Assembly (NCBI GenBank): GCA_947044405.1
Contig: CAMRHE010000324.1
Span: 124,001 to 188,000, forward strand
Source of the DNA: Leptodactylus fallax
Lineage: Eukaryota; Chordata; Amphibia; Anura; Leptodactylidae
DNA: 64,000 nucleotides
Reading direction: 5' to 3'
Made by a program: the position numbers and the translations under genes. A model generated the notes under the pieces. The model was not told where the DNA came from, did no database searches, and saw only the letters and a program-made list of their open reading frames with translations. Within the stretch, counting starts at the first letter, position 1, and the number at the start of each line of letters is the position of its first letter. Positions 1-10,674 of this stretch are shown here, piece by piece.

Positions 1-1
1 C

Positions 2-2446
2 CTTAGACTGGAGGAATTATCTGATGCATTGGTGGACATGGCCAAAGGGAAATCACCGGGCCCGGATGGTATTCCGGTTGAGGTATATGTACAATATCAG
101 GATAAACTGCTCCCTGTCTTATTGAAATGTTATCAAGATGCGTTTGTGGCCCGCACTCTGCCGGATTCCTTCTATGATGCTAATATTGTTCTCCTTCTTA
201 AACCAGATAGGGATCCGTTGGACTGTGGGTCATATAGACCTATTTCTCTCCTTAACATCGATTATAAATTACTTACTAAAATTCTCGCTAAGAGGTTGAA
301 TACTGTGGTTTTGGATTTAATTCACTCAGACCAAACGGGCTTCATGCCCGGCAAATCTACTTCTGATAACCTTAGACGGGTCCAGGTGGTTTCTCAGATA
401 GGGGCTGCTCTTAAACAGGATTGGGCGGTGGCTTCCCTTGATGCCACTAAGGCATTTGATTCGGTGGAATGGCCATTTTTGCTTCAGGTTCTGAGGTGTT
501 TCGGTTTTGGGGAATTGTTTATTGCTTGGATTATGCTCCTTTATCAGTCCCCTAGAGCCGCACTCTCCATTAATGGTGCGTTATCCCCGTATTTCGCTCT
601 CTCTAGGGGAACTCGCCAGGGATGTCCGTTGTCTCCATTACTCTTTGCATTGGCGATAGAGCCTCTTGCTATTATCCTTAGGACAGACCCGGTTTACAAG
701 GGAGTGATTATTGGCACTAAGGAGGAACGGACAGCCCTTTATGCAGACGACCTCCTATTATTTATGTCTGACCCTGCTCATACACTCCCTAGAGCTATGG
801 CAATAATCGATAAATTTGGTATATACTCTGGTCTACGGATAAATTGGGCCAAATCATCATATATGCCCCTTTTTAGACCATCACTGGGAAATATGGGAGA
901 ATATATTTGTGGCCTGAAGGTTGTAGATGCCTGTAAATACTTAGGGATCCATATTTCCAATGATCATAGACAATTCCTGAGTTTAAATATATATCCACTG
1001 CTTGGTCATTTTCGGGTTAAATTTAGGGTGTGGGGGGCTTTACCCCTGTCCATTGCAGGGCGGATTAATCTTATTAAAATGGTGGTCCTCCCCAAATGTT
1101 TGTATATTTTAGAACATGTGGCTGTGTCAGTACCACAGAAGTTCTTTAAGCAATTGTATTCCATACTTATTCCCTTTATATGGGGCAGTTCGAGGTCTAG
1201 ATTACGTTTCTCCACATTGCAGCGGCCTAAAGCTATGGGCGGGATGGCTCTTCCTGATATATTTTTATATTATCTTGCTGGTCAACTTCGATATCTTAGG
1301 TCCTGGTTGTTGGCTGATCCTCTGCCTGGCCCAGAGGGACATTTAGCATATCATCTACATATACCCAACTTATGGCCGGTTTTGGAACACCCACACCTGT
1401 ATAGTGGTAGCTTGCTCCCAATCCATACATTGGCAATACAGGTCTGGCAGCGAGCTAAGCGGGTGGCGGCTTATACTGGAGTCCCTACTGAAACTCCAAT
1501 ATGGGATAACCCAGGTTTGACCGAATTATATGCCCTTCCGGATGCACAGAGTTGGAAACAGTTTGGAGTCACGTCCCTGGCTGATATTTATGATCAGGGT
1601 GCATTCCGCTCTTTCGACTCTTTGAGTACCCAATTTGGTATCCCTCGAACCCAATTTTTCAGGTTTCTCCAAATTAGACACGCCATGTCTACACAGTTTC
1701 CTCCACCGGCTGTCAGCATTTCCACATATCCCCTTATAGGGGTGCTCAGGTCTTAAGGTCCCCAGGGCCTTATCTCAGCATTGTATGCCCATCTTATACA
1801 GGTCAGGATGTCTCGTCTGGAAGCTCCGGCTCTAACGAAATGGCGCACTCTTATCCCTGCTCTCACAGATGAGACATTTTCTGACCTTTTGGAGTCGGCA
1901 CAGTTTGTTTCCCCAGCCGCTAATAATAAGCTTATACAAGTAAACATTTTGAATGAAAGTTACTTGACCCCTGCACGTCTGCATAAAATGGGACGGCTAC
2001 AACATCCTGGATGTTTACGGTGCACTGCTAGATATTGTGATTTTTGGCATATGATATGGGAGTGTCCTATAATTAAAGCATTTTGGACTGAGGTCGTGAA
2101 CTTATTATCAGACATACTGGGGACCCCAATTCCATGTTCGCCTGAAATTTGTCTGTTTGGTATCCTGGATGAGGAAATATGGCCCCATCATACTCGCATC
2201 TTTCTGCGAGAATCCCTTTTCCTAGCCAGGAAGGCTATTGCCTTGCGCTGGATGGATCCTCGCCCCTCCTCCCTATCCATGTGGAGGAAATTGGTAAATT
2301 CCATTATCCCATATAATAAAATAGTATATAAAGGCAGAGGTTGCCCTGAAAAATTTCGGAAGGTTTGGGGCTCTTGGTGTGACTCACCTCTGACTCTATA
2401 CACAGCCCCATCATTTCGTAATGCCCTGCACACACTCACTGCTTAG
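2..2446 (+). pseudogene. L1/Tx1-like LINE ORF2, reverse transcriptase to C-terminus, one nonsense codon
   Basis: This is the 3' two thirds of ORF2 of a non-LTR retrotransposon; ORF2 makes the endonuclease/reverse transcriptase that copies the RNA into nicked DNA. The frame is already open at base 2, so the 5' part lies outside the window. RT motifs appear in order: KSPGPDGIP at the start, YRPISLLN, the A motif with SLDATKAFDSVEW, SRGTRQGCPLSPLL, then YADD (740-751) with both aspartates kept. KYLGIHIS follows. A single TAA at 1754-1756 interrupts the frame, which continues unchanged to the stop at 2446. The C-terminal part holds the L1-type C-x2-C...H-x4-C cluster (2009-2066). Apart from that one stop the RT domain looks intact, so this is a fairly young copy. 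Assignment to the L1/Tx1 group rests on motif recognition. A related retroelement clade is possible, but a host gene is not. Confidence 0.93.
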
Positions 2447-2834
2447 ACGCAGGAAGGAGTGTCCAGTTTGAGTTGTATAGTATTTTCCTTATTATCTACT
2501 AAGTCTCCCTGGAGTTCCGCCATAGGAAGTATTTATTAGGATATCTTGTTTGTATATGTGTGGGGTTTTTGTATACGCCTTTGCTCCCTACAGGTTGATT
2601 TGGACTCTGTGTTTCTTTCGGCTCCCTTGCCTGGATTCTCTCCTGGACGATTTGTATCTGATATTTACATCTACCATGGACTATGCAGCACTGTTTTGGT
2701 TCTTTTTGTCTAGTTTCTGATATGTCTTTGTACAACTTTTAGAATATGTCCTTTGTTATTCCTTTTTAAGCTTGTACTATTGATGTGTAATTTGTTGTAC
2801 GATTGTTCAATAAACCGAGTTTTAAAAAAAAAAA
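2447..2834 (+). other. 3' UTR and poly(A) end of the L1/Tx1-like LINE
   Basis: Non-coding tail between the ORF2 stop and a short A-run at 2824-2834. An AATAAA hexamer sits at 2809-2814, about 10 bases before the A-run, as expected for a retroposed LINE transcript. The next base begins a different, minus-strand LINE, so this copy appears to have inserted into that older element. The 5' junction is outside the window, so the target duplication cannot be tested. Confidence 0.8.
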
Positions 2835-3311
2835 TATTGTTCTGTTCGAGAAAGGCATCCAGGACCTCTTTGAACTTCTTCAATGAATCCACCATCACCA
2901 CTTCCTGGGGCAGAGAGTTCCATAGCCTGTAAAGAATCCCCTTCTTTGTTGCTGGTGAAACCTTCTCTCCTCCAGACGTAGAGGATGTCCCATTGTCAGT
3001 GTCACTGGCATAATTCCCTCAGAACTCGGGGGTGTATGCCATCTAGACCTGGCAATTTCTCTATTTTAGTGTTTTGAAAGCGGCACTGCACTTCCTCCTG
3101 GGTTAAACAGGTGACATTTAATTGAGAGTTTACATTACCCCTAATCATGTTGCTGGCTATTGGATTTTCTTGCGTAAACACCGTAGAGAAGGCATTTAAC
3201 AGTTGTGCTTTTTCATCATCCCCCGCCTTCATTACACCCAGATTATTTTTGAGAGGGTCCACATTGTCAGTTTTTATTCTCTTATTATTTATGTAATTGA
3301 AGAATAATTTT
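2835..3311 (-). pseudogene. CR1/L2-like LINE fragment: start of RT and C-terminal end, middle deleted
   Basis: Two pieces of one non-LTR retrotransposon lie head to tail on the minus strand. Bases 3311-3005 encode the segment leading into the RT domain: LFFNYINNK, then DDEKAQLLNAF, then a decayed first RT motif, PGLDGIHPRVLREL. Bases 2990-2840 encode the C-terminal tail typical of such elements, with RLWNSLPQEVV followed by SLKKFKEVLDAF. The catalytic RT core between them is missing. The piece at 4736-4900 is the upstream continuation, displaced by a later insertion. The family call (CR1/L2-like group) is from motif recognition; the exact family is unknown. Confidence 0.78.
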
Positions 3312-4735
3312 AAAACAAAACACATGTACAATAGTGCTCAAACTACAAAATAGAAGCAAAACAAATAGCACAAAAAAAAAATAAAAAGTTTATTTGTTTA
3401 AAATTTTACTTTTAATACTGATATTTAAAACGGAATAAGCCACAAAAAATTTATTCAAATCCAAACTGAACCCAAACTATAGGTTCATAGGACAGTATAG
3501 GGCTAAAGTGCCATGTCCCCAAGATTTATAAGAGGAAACGTGTCAGTTAAATATAGGGTTAATAGGACCTAAGTCCATGCATATCAGTGTTCATGGTCCC
3601 ACCCCAATCCAATGATTGGAAGGAATGTGATTCCTCTTAGGGATAAATAGACGAAAATGCCCAACCTCTGAACCCTTTTATAATTCACTTTTTGTATGAA
3701 AGAGTATCGGCTCAATATATATAAAAACCATAATAGATAAATAAAGCTTAACGTTCCCATAAATGGTGGCAAAGATGAAAGATAATGATATAACTGAACT
3801 TAACGCCAATAAGTAAGCAAAATGCCGCACAGTGTTAGTAATGCAGACTTCTATTAATGTGTCAGTAATAATTATATGAAGTCTGCACACCATGGGCACA
3901 AATACCAATGTGATCTAATAAAAATAGAAGATCACAACCTCAAGTAAATCGTTCACCGTGGTAATATAGAATACAATGTCCTGTATAGCAAAGTGAGGCT
4001 AGTTTTATGCCCAAACATTAGCTAATCACTATATAACCCATGGTAGAACTTTCCTAGGGTCACCGTCTGATATATGCTGATCACCCTAGGGCAGAATGTG
4101 CTCACCGGTAGCATCTATAAAATATAGATATATTGACGCCACCAATATTAGGAATTCAATCTCTACGCGTTTCCCCCAGAGTTTTATGGGTTCATCAGGA
4201 GAATAATTCAAATAGTAAGCCGATAGATATGAATAATGCAGTTAAAACTGCAGTTCCTGATGTCCTGAAGGTGAACACCAGTACTAGTATGAAGCCGACG
4301 CCGTTCACTGAGAGCAGCGGGTCTAAAATACCAAATGCCACACCCCTCAGTAACGCCCCCAACTCTGACATCACCAACCAATCACAGTGTCAAGCTGGTC
4401 CCACCCCTTTGGAGGCTCGTCCAAGAGGAGGGCTCATTCGCTGAGGGTGTAATGACATGAACCGCTGTTAAATTATAAGCGGGATAGCAAGGAATATGAT
4501 ATAGTTAAATAACCTATATGATGTAAACAAATCCCACCAATATATGTAAGGACAGACATCATACAGTCAAAAAGGTATGATTGGATACATTATCTAGATT
4601 AACCTATAGTTTGGGTTCAATTTGGATTTGAATCATTTTTTTTTGTGGCTTATCCCGTTTTAAATATCATTAAAAGTTAAATTTTAAACAAATAAACTTT
4701 TTTTTTTTTTTGGTGCTATTTGTTTTGCTTCTATT
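3312..4735 (-). mobile_element. Short non-autonomous Penelope-like element inserted in the CR1-like LINE
   Basis: A 1.42-kb insertion flanked by a perfect 15-bp duplication, TTGAAGAATAATTTT, at 3297-3311 and 4736-4750. Both copies sit in the LINE codons for KLFF, and removing one copy plus the insert rejoins the LINE frame. Imperfect inverted repeats of about 145 bp occur at 3345-3489 and 4597-4738. On the left only, about 34 bp separate the target duplication from the repeat. I see no protein domain inside. A hammerhead-like motif lies at 4152-4209 on the minus strand. Known PLE copies can have inverted terminal repeats, a 30-40 bp one-sided extension, variable target duplications and hammerheads, so PLE origin is the best inference. 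A DNA transposon would need the tail explained. Confidence 0.62.
4152..4209 (-). ncRNA. Candidate hammerhead ribozyme, intact core
   Basis: Read on the minus strand: stem I outer pairing GAAUU/AAUUC, inner pairing UCUC/GAGA, then the core CUGAUGA (plus positions 4192-4198). Stem II is CCCA/UGGG around an 8-base loop, followed by GAA and the tiny stem III ACGCGU, with A as the predicted base 5' of the cleavage site. All conserved core bases are present, including the two CpGs of ACGCGU, which decay quickly in vertebrate genomes. The very short stem III resembles PLE hammerheads, which are thought to work best as dimers. Self-cleavage is inferred from pairing only. Confidence 0.65.
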
Positions 4736-4900
4736 TTGAAGAATAATTTTGGATTATTTTTACTTTTCTTGGCAATTTTGCACAATTTATTTTTCTCTTT
4801 ATAGTTTTTTAATGCTGTGTCACTACTTTCTTGTTTTAGTATTTTAAATGCTGAGTGGTCTGAGGGTTTTGTGGACACTGATGGGCTGGCAGCAGGGGAA
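4736..4900 (-). pseudogene. CR1/L2-like LINE, upstream part of the split element
   Basis: Minus-strand frame encoding a lysine-rich segment with ALKNYKEKNKLCK and SKNNPKLFF. It continues directly into LFFNYINNK at 3311 once the intervening insertion and one 15-bp duplicate are removed. This segment lies just before the RT domain in CR1-like elements. No RT catalytic motif is present here. The 5' limit is uncertain because similarity fades above about 4900. Confidence 0.65.
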
Positions 4901-4929
4901 ATGCATAGGGAGAGTGAAGGAGACAAACA

Positions 4930-5569
4930 ACATGTGCAAAAGATGTGAATGCTTTATCATTAGCATCATGCAGTGAAAACTCCATGCTTTGAAAAGCATG
5001 TGTGACTTTCAAAAGCCACATGCATTTTATTAAAAACAAATTAGGTTTTCTGATAAAAAAAAAATGTTTTTTGAGAAAAACTGCACGGTGTGAACACAGC
5101 ATTACTGGGAAGTAATCATGGGACCAGATTGTGTTATTGTGCTTTACAGACATTCTCAGTCAATATATACTGTATACAGATTCACATGCATATTCTTATA
5201 TAATATATATACACATACATTTGTATATATTGTGGCAGTGGAGCTATTCAAGTGGCTGGTTTGCTGTAGTGGAAAGAAGAAAAGAGCAGGTTCCACTCCA
5301 TATAACAGGGCAGTCCAGGATTTGGGCTTCTTAATCAACCTCATTAGGCATCAGCTGGGAGGACTCCTGAAGAAAAGGAGAACATCAGTGAGACATGGCT
5401 GTCTCTCAGGAAGATAGGCTGAGCCAAGGGCTGGAGAGCTGCACCTGCAAGCTCTGGTATGAACATCATTTTGTTTTGAGGTTCTAGGCATTAGACTGAC
5501 ACCCTGATAGTAAGGGACACTATTTTGTGTAGTTCATGGTCATATGACCAAGATTTGTTTTTCTTGTTA
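4930..5569. other. Unassigned intergenic DNA
   Basis: No coding similarity recognised. About 5050-5100 resembles the end of a MITE (a GTGTGAACACAGC-type terminus), and 5180-5230 is AT-rich simple sequence. The overlapping frames of 60-105 codons show no domain. Confidence 0.4.
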
Positions 5570-5845
5570 GGCCGGGGCCCCACGTGGAAATACCGAGGAA
5601 AAAAAAACGCAGAGTTTTATAGTCACAGTGCAGTGGATGCGATTATAGCTAATCCCATCCCCACAGTGTGGAAAAATACACGCAGTGGACACACTGTGAT
5701 TTTCAAAACCGTCGCAGTTTTGGAAATTGCAGCTTGTCAATTATACCTATGCAAACAATATAGGTATTATGCAAAACAGTTTAAGGCTAAGGCCCCAAAC
5801 CGGAAACGCATCATGGTTTTTCTTTTAAAAGCACCTGCTAAAAGA
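5570..5845. mobile_element. MITE of the GGCCCCACGTGG-end family, with a possible second copy end at 5784
   Basis: Starts with GCCGGGGCCCCACGTGG, the same end as 60201-60572 and close to 20813-21036. A second outward-facing copy of that end, GGCTAAGGCCCCAAACCGG, begins near 5784, so two copies may be joined or nested. Interior segments shared with 60201-60572 include the CAAAACCGT...TTTTGGAAAT hairpin. The 145-codon frame over this region is an accident of the repeat. Confidence 0.55.
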
Positions 5846-6312
5846 AAGCTGTGTTCCTTGCTGGAGGGTTTTACCCAAAACCCTGGTAAAAGGTCTGGCT
5901 GCTGGAGTAGGGAGAAATGGCTGTGTCTCCACTCCATTCAGCCACTTCAGGTTTTGGGATGAATGGGGTTAATTTCTTGTTTCATGAAGTGTGCGTATAT
6001 AAGGGCAGACAGCACACAGGTATTTGGCTCTCTCTGCTCCTGGGATAACCACATGTGAGTTAAATCTGCTGAATATTGTATTTAGGGAGCTGTGCAGTAG
6101 GCACAGCTCTCAGTAGTTAGCTACCTGTGTTATAGGTAGTAGCCAGACGGCTAGGATTTTCTTTTGTATTACTATTGTTTTTGTTTGCCTGGAAGAACTA
6201 ATAAAACTGTTTGTGGCCAGTTGCACCATACTTGACTGGACTGGATTTTTATTGCTATGCCAAAATGCTCTTCTTTCTGAGGAGACGGCGATCACTGAGC
6301 TAATCACGTTAC

Positions 6313-6315
<3 letters not shown>
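5846..6315 (+). mobile_element. Possible solo LTR fragment
   Basis: The segment has the order expected of an LTR: TATATAAG at 5996-6003, then AATAAA at 6200-6205, then an end in TTACA. No matching 5' terminus or target duplication was found, so it may be truncated or a different promoter-bearing repeat. Orientation is taken from the TATA and poly(A) signals. No internal retroviral sequence is attached. Confidence 0.4.

Positions 6316-6316
<1 letters not shown>

Positions 6317-6345
<29 letters not shown>
6317..6345. repeat. (AT)n microsatellite
   Basis: About 14 AT dinucleotides in a row, directly after the possible LTR end. Confidence 0.95.
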
Positions 6346-6735
6346 CAAAAGTGGACTGGGCATGATTAAAATACTGTTTTTACTGACAAAGTCAGTTCTT
6401 TTAGTGCAAAATCTCATTTTGTTTAATTTTTTTTTTTCTGGCAATAGTCTTTTTTTTGCTAACCAATAAAGAGAAAGTGCCGTTATCATGGCAAAAAAAG
6501 CAAGCTGATTCACGCATTGTGTTGGAGAGTGTATAGTGCAAAATCTAATTTGTTAAGGGTTTTTTGGCGTGCAAAACTGTCATTATCACATAGTGTTAAT
6601 TTTCTTGAAATAGAGTGTTTTTGTAAACTCACATTGTCAGAATTGTTTCCAATCACTATTATATAAGCAATTAAGTGAAATGACTAAAAAAAAAAAAACA
6701 GGGCAAGGGATAGGCTAAAGGAAAGGGAGGAGGAA
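6346..6735. other. Unassigned AT-rich DNA
   Basis: I see no domain, repeat end or structured element here, only short homopolymer runs. Confidence 0.4.
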
Positions 6736-8235
6736 ACACTTGTTCTACTATCACAATATCCAAGACGGCAAGCAAGTACTAACAATAAGAATGTGTGTGG
6801 CAACAGCAACACTACTTCTGGATTTTTTTGCCACTGACAGAAACCGTAGGATTGTTGTACTTTCTGAGACTGAAGATAAAGTTTTTGATTACTTAGCTCA
6901 TCTCAATCACAGGGGGATATTGCATTTGAGAGTGATGTGATCTTGAGTCAGGCTTCTGTTTGTTCCTCCTCTCCTTATAACGTTGTAACATGTAATTTCT
7001 GGGATGGCAACCATGTCTCCTACTTCTTCACTAACACAGATCTCTGGTAGAGATGTTTCACCTGCTGAGAAAGTTATTTCTCCTAGTCAGCGCAGTATTC
7101 CTCCTCTTTTTTATGAGTTGGATAACAACGGTAAGCATGTTTTTGCAAGTAGATGAGTCAGAGGTGGATAGGAACACATGACTTTTGGTGGTTTAAGTAG
7201 TAGTGGCAGGGGGTGTGGTACTATTACTGGTAGTAATTCTGTTAGGTGCACTATAGGGAAATCTGGAGGTGGAAATTAGGAGGTTGTACAAGAATTCCAT
7301 AGCCATGACATGTCAGCAAAATGCAGGGAAGACAATCACATTGCTGATGATGATTCTTTTGAGGATAGGAAATGGCAAATGTGGTGACAAGATGACATGA
7401 GAGGAAGAGGGTGGTGATAGTAACTAATCTAGCCAATTCACAGTCCCAACATTCAAAAAGCCTTTCTGTGGCAGACCTACTTGCAGGGTAGGGGTGGTGG
7501 CAGTAGCAGACACATTTCCACTGCTGTTGCTGTTGGCGGTGGCAACATGCGGTCATTTCCCATGTGAAAATTTTTTCGTACACTGAATAATCCTTGGCAA
7601 TGTGCAAGATCTGCATGCAGAAACTTGTGGCCAAGCAGGAACAAATGTAGGAACTACATCTCTACAAACTCACATGAAAAAGCATCATTAACTTATTTTG
7701 CTAAATAGACTTGTCAGTGGCATTTGCAGGGGAAGTGAGCAAGACTGCATCTACCACATGGTCATCATTATCATCATCATCATCACCAACTGTTTCTCCT
7801 ACTACTCCTCCACACCAATGTCACTAATCTACAAGGGAATGTGTGTCCAGAAAACAGCAATATGCACCCAGTCATGCGGCAGTTCTGCAACTTAATTCAC
7901 ACCTGGCTAAGCTTCTGGCAGTACAGTCACTGTAGTACCACTTAGTGGATTTTGCCAACTGATGGCATGTGCTCAACCTTGATGGAGGATACCTAGCTGC
8001 CATTATTTTTCTAGAAACGTTGTTCCTGCTTTATATTGTCATTTGTCAGAGAATGTGGGCCTTTTCTTGGATATGTCAGTGTGGGGAAAAGTGCACAACA
8101 CCGTTGACACGTGGAGCAACAATTATGTACAGGACAATGCATGGCTTTCATTGCTCAGTGTTATGGATTTGATGCAAGGACTCACAAAAGCAATGGCAGG
8201 AGTTGCTGATAACAGTGAGCAATAGAGACAGCTAT
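6736..8235 (+). pseudogene. hAT transposase relic A (BED finger and central part)
   Basis: Decayed plus-strand hAT gene. The BED zinc finger, which binds element ends, is at 7603-7689: CKIC in one frame, then after a frameshift TTSLQTHMKKHH in another, giving the C-x2-C...H-x4-H pattern. Downstream, 8043-8225 encodes a segment with GKVHNTVDTWSNN, similar to the start of the hAT catalytic region and to relic B. The C-terminal dimerisation domain is absent. Frameshifts, stops and a (CAT)n run at about 7760-7790 break the gene. Relics B (18.0-19.2 kb) and C (31.8-32.6 kb) appear to be from the same broad family. Confidence 0.7.
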
Positions 8236-8795
8236 TTAAGACCAGCACACTACTACCAGCCAAGCCAGAGCCCCATACGCCTTCACCAGAGCCTGCCATG
8301 AGGCCAGATGGACTTTTGCTGAATCTGGGAGTCTGAATTGTCATCAAACAGAAGAATGTACCAATAATAAACGCACCGCTGACTGGAATCCGAACAAAAC
8401 CCACCATTAACGTACACAGCGGTGTGGAGGCAGGAGATAAGTCACAGGTTAGAACCAGGAGAGGATGTCAGAGACAAAGTCAGAAGACAAATGCAAAATC
8501 CGAAAAGCAAAGGGTCATAAATCCAAACAGGCATGTCACAGGCAAAATCTGCAAACAATACAGAATTTAAAAAAACAAGCCAGGTGGTCAGTATGAAGCA
8601 AACAAGACAATCAGGTAAAGCACCAAACTAGTGAGTGAACAACAATTAGTCGGCAGCTGTGTCAGGAGGGTGGGGTCTTATATAGGCCACATCAGCTGCT
8701 AATTGAATCAACCCAGGGAACTTCTGAAACTGTAGAAGCTTCCCAGGTTGAGACAGTAACCTTAAAGGTGAGGCAGCCGGATTGAGAATCCTGAC
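8236..8795. other. Unassigned repeat-like segment
   Basis: Non-coding, purine-rich sequence between hAT relic A and the second L1-like LINE, ending near AATCCTGACAG. It has the feel of a dispersed repeat, but I cannot name a family and found no terminal repeats or target duplication. Confidence 0.35.
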
Positions 8796-8799
8796 AGAT

Positions 8800-9900
8800 T
8801 GGCCCTCGCTCCTGCGTTCCCCGTCTCCACTGCGCAGCTGTGGCTGCATGAACCGAGGATAGGACTACTGCCTTCTCCTCTAGGAGCACCACAAGGTAGG
8901 AGAAGCTCCTTGCTGCAGCTGCATAGCTCCCAGTGGACCCCCATCAGTTCGTTGACACCTCTCTGCAGCAACCCACCCTGCTTCTAGCCATATTTCTCAG
9001 ATTACACCTTCTGGCACAGACCTTACCTCCTCTGGGTGCAGTATCCTGGACTCTGCTAAGCCTGGAGGGCCTGTGGCCTTCTTCTCTGGTGCCTTTTCTT
9101 CCTCTGCCACCACCTCTGACATACTGGACGAACTTTGCAGACTTAGTGCTTATCTCAGTACTACAAAGTCTGATATGGAGGCGTATGTGGCACGGCTGGA
9201 GCAGTCCAAAAAATCTGAACTGTCTGCTGTTCATTCTACTGTGTAACTTCTGGAGGGGAGGGTGGATACCCTGGAGACCTCCTCTACCTCAATTGCAAAC
9301 CAGTTTCTGCTCATGACTATATGGCGGACCTTCTGGATGATCTTGAAAATAGGAACAGACGGACTAATATCAGGGTCTCCCTGAATCCATTGAACCCCAG
9401 CAACTGGACGCTACTCTGTATATAATTTTTAAGTCACTTATGGGGGTCCCTCCTAGCTCTCCACTTGAATTTGACCGAACACATCACTCATTGGGCCCAC
9501 GCCCTTTGGACTCTGCTAACCCTAGGGATGTCATCTGCTGGGTACATAGATTTCGACTCAAGGGGTCCATCATGCTTAAGCTAAAGAGTCACGTCAGGTT
9601 ATGTTTCAGAACTTTCCTATCAATCTGCTTCCTGACCTCTCTTGACTCACTCTCGCTAAGAGGTATGCTCTGAAACCGCTCCTGGACCTTCTGATACATC
9701 ATCAGATGCCATATTCCTGGGGCTTCCAGCGACATTCCAGCCTTCACAGTGGCTCTTGGGCTACCTCCAGTACAGATTTTGGACTGGCCTTCACTAGCCT
9801 GGCCCCAGCATTCCCCACACGACGTTGACGGGACCGCACTTCTGTCTCAGATGTCCAGTCGAATAACTGCCAAGCTTCTCCAACCTGAACCTCTGAACTT
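8800..9900 (+). pseudogene. L1-like LINE copy 2, ORF1 (RNA-binding chaperone) relic
   Basis: ORF1 of L1-type elements makes a trimeric RNA-binding protein that coats the element RNA. Bases about 9110-9330 encode a heptad-like segment, with DMEAYVARLEQSKKSELS, then LLEGRVDTLETSS, then DDLENRNRRTNIR before the RNA-binding domain. The C-terminal part runs to about 9900 with YALKPLLDLLIHHQMPYSWG. At least one in-frame TAA (near 9244) and several frame changes kill it. The segment joins without ORF2's endonuclease or RT to the ORF2 tail at 10675. Confidence 0.75.
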
Positions 9901-10670
9901 TTGATTATGAGTTCCTCCAGTAATGCCCACCAGTTGCCCTTGTGACTGTTGTTCTCCCTATGGGGTCACGGAGTACCATGTTTTGACCTGCGCACTTACG
10001 TTACTCCTGGTCTCCATGCCTCCTTGGGGGGATACACTCCTGCTCTTTTTCTTATTGTGCGCACTCTGTTTCCATTCTGCATCCTTGCTATCTTATTTCT
10101 CTGCTCTCTTCACTTCTCTTCTACCTCCCTTCTTTCCCTTCTCCCCTCCCCTCTTGCCTCTCCCTATCCTCCTCTCCTCCACTCTTTCCTACTCACTCAT
10201 CTTCCCTGTTCCTCTTACCTCTCTTTGCTCTGGTTTTATCACCTTTCTCGTGTTTTATATTTTGGTCAACTTCTTTATATTGATGTTGTTGAATTTTTTA
10301 AATAAATGTGGCCTAGGGACTTGGGGTGGGGCAGTCCAGAAAAGTTGTTCCCCACCGGGGTTCCCGTGCTACTGTGTAGTGCGTGTTTTGGCATTTTTTG
10401 CCTTCTCCCCACCTGTTTTGTGTGGTGGTTAACCCCTCCACCCTTTCGGTTTGATCGTTAACTGTTGCTCTTTAGTTGATTTTACTTGTATTTGTCCTTC
10501 TTCCTCTCCTGAGTGTTTGGTCCTTTTGTATGTGTCCCCCTTCTCCACAGCAAGAGTATTTGTTTGGGTCTCAATAGAGGCTGAACTGCTTTCTGCTCAC
10601 CTTCCTACCCTGGGTTCCGGCCCATTAACTAGCCAGCACTATTAAGCACTCTTTGTTGTCCTCACACTTT
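9901..10670 (+). other. Pyrimidine-rich spacer inside LINE copy 2
   Basis: A strongly C/T-rich stretch, especially 10060-10240, with none of the ORF2 endonuclease or RT motifs. It resembles the pyrimidine-rich 3' UTR at 11780-12240, so the deletion of ORF2 may have involved recombination between UTR-like parts. Hydrophobic frames here (up to 169 codons) come from base composition. Confidence 0.45.
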
Positions 10671-10674
10671 CTTA

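Noticed and set aside
5525..5962. 145-codon frame as a possible gene
   Set aside because: It crosses a MITE and a possible LTR, and its sequence overlaps the repeat shared with 60201-60572.
9923..10432. 169-codon frame that looks like a hydrophobic membrane protein
   Set aside because: The stretch is strongly pyrimidine-rich, which forces Leu, Ser, Pro and Phe codons; it lies in LINE spacer sequence.
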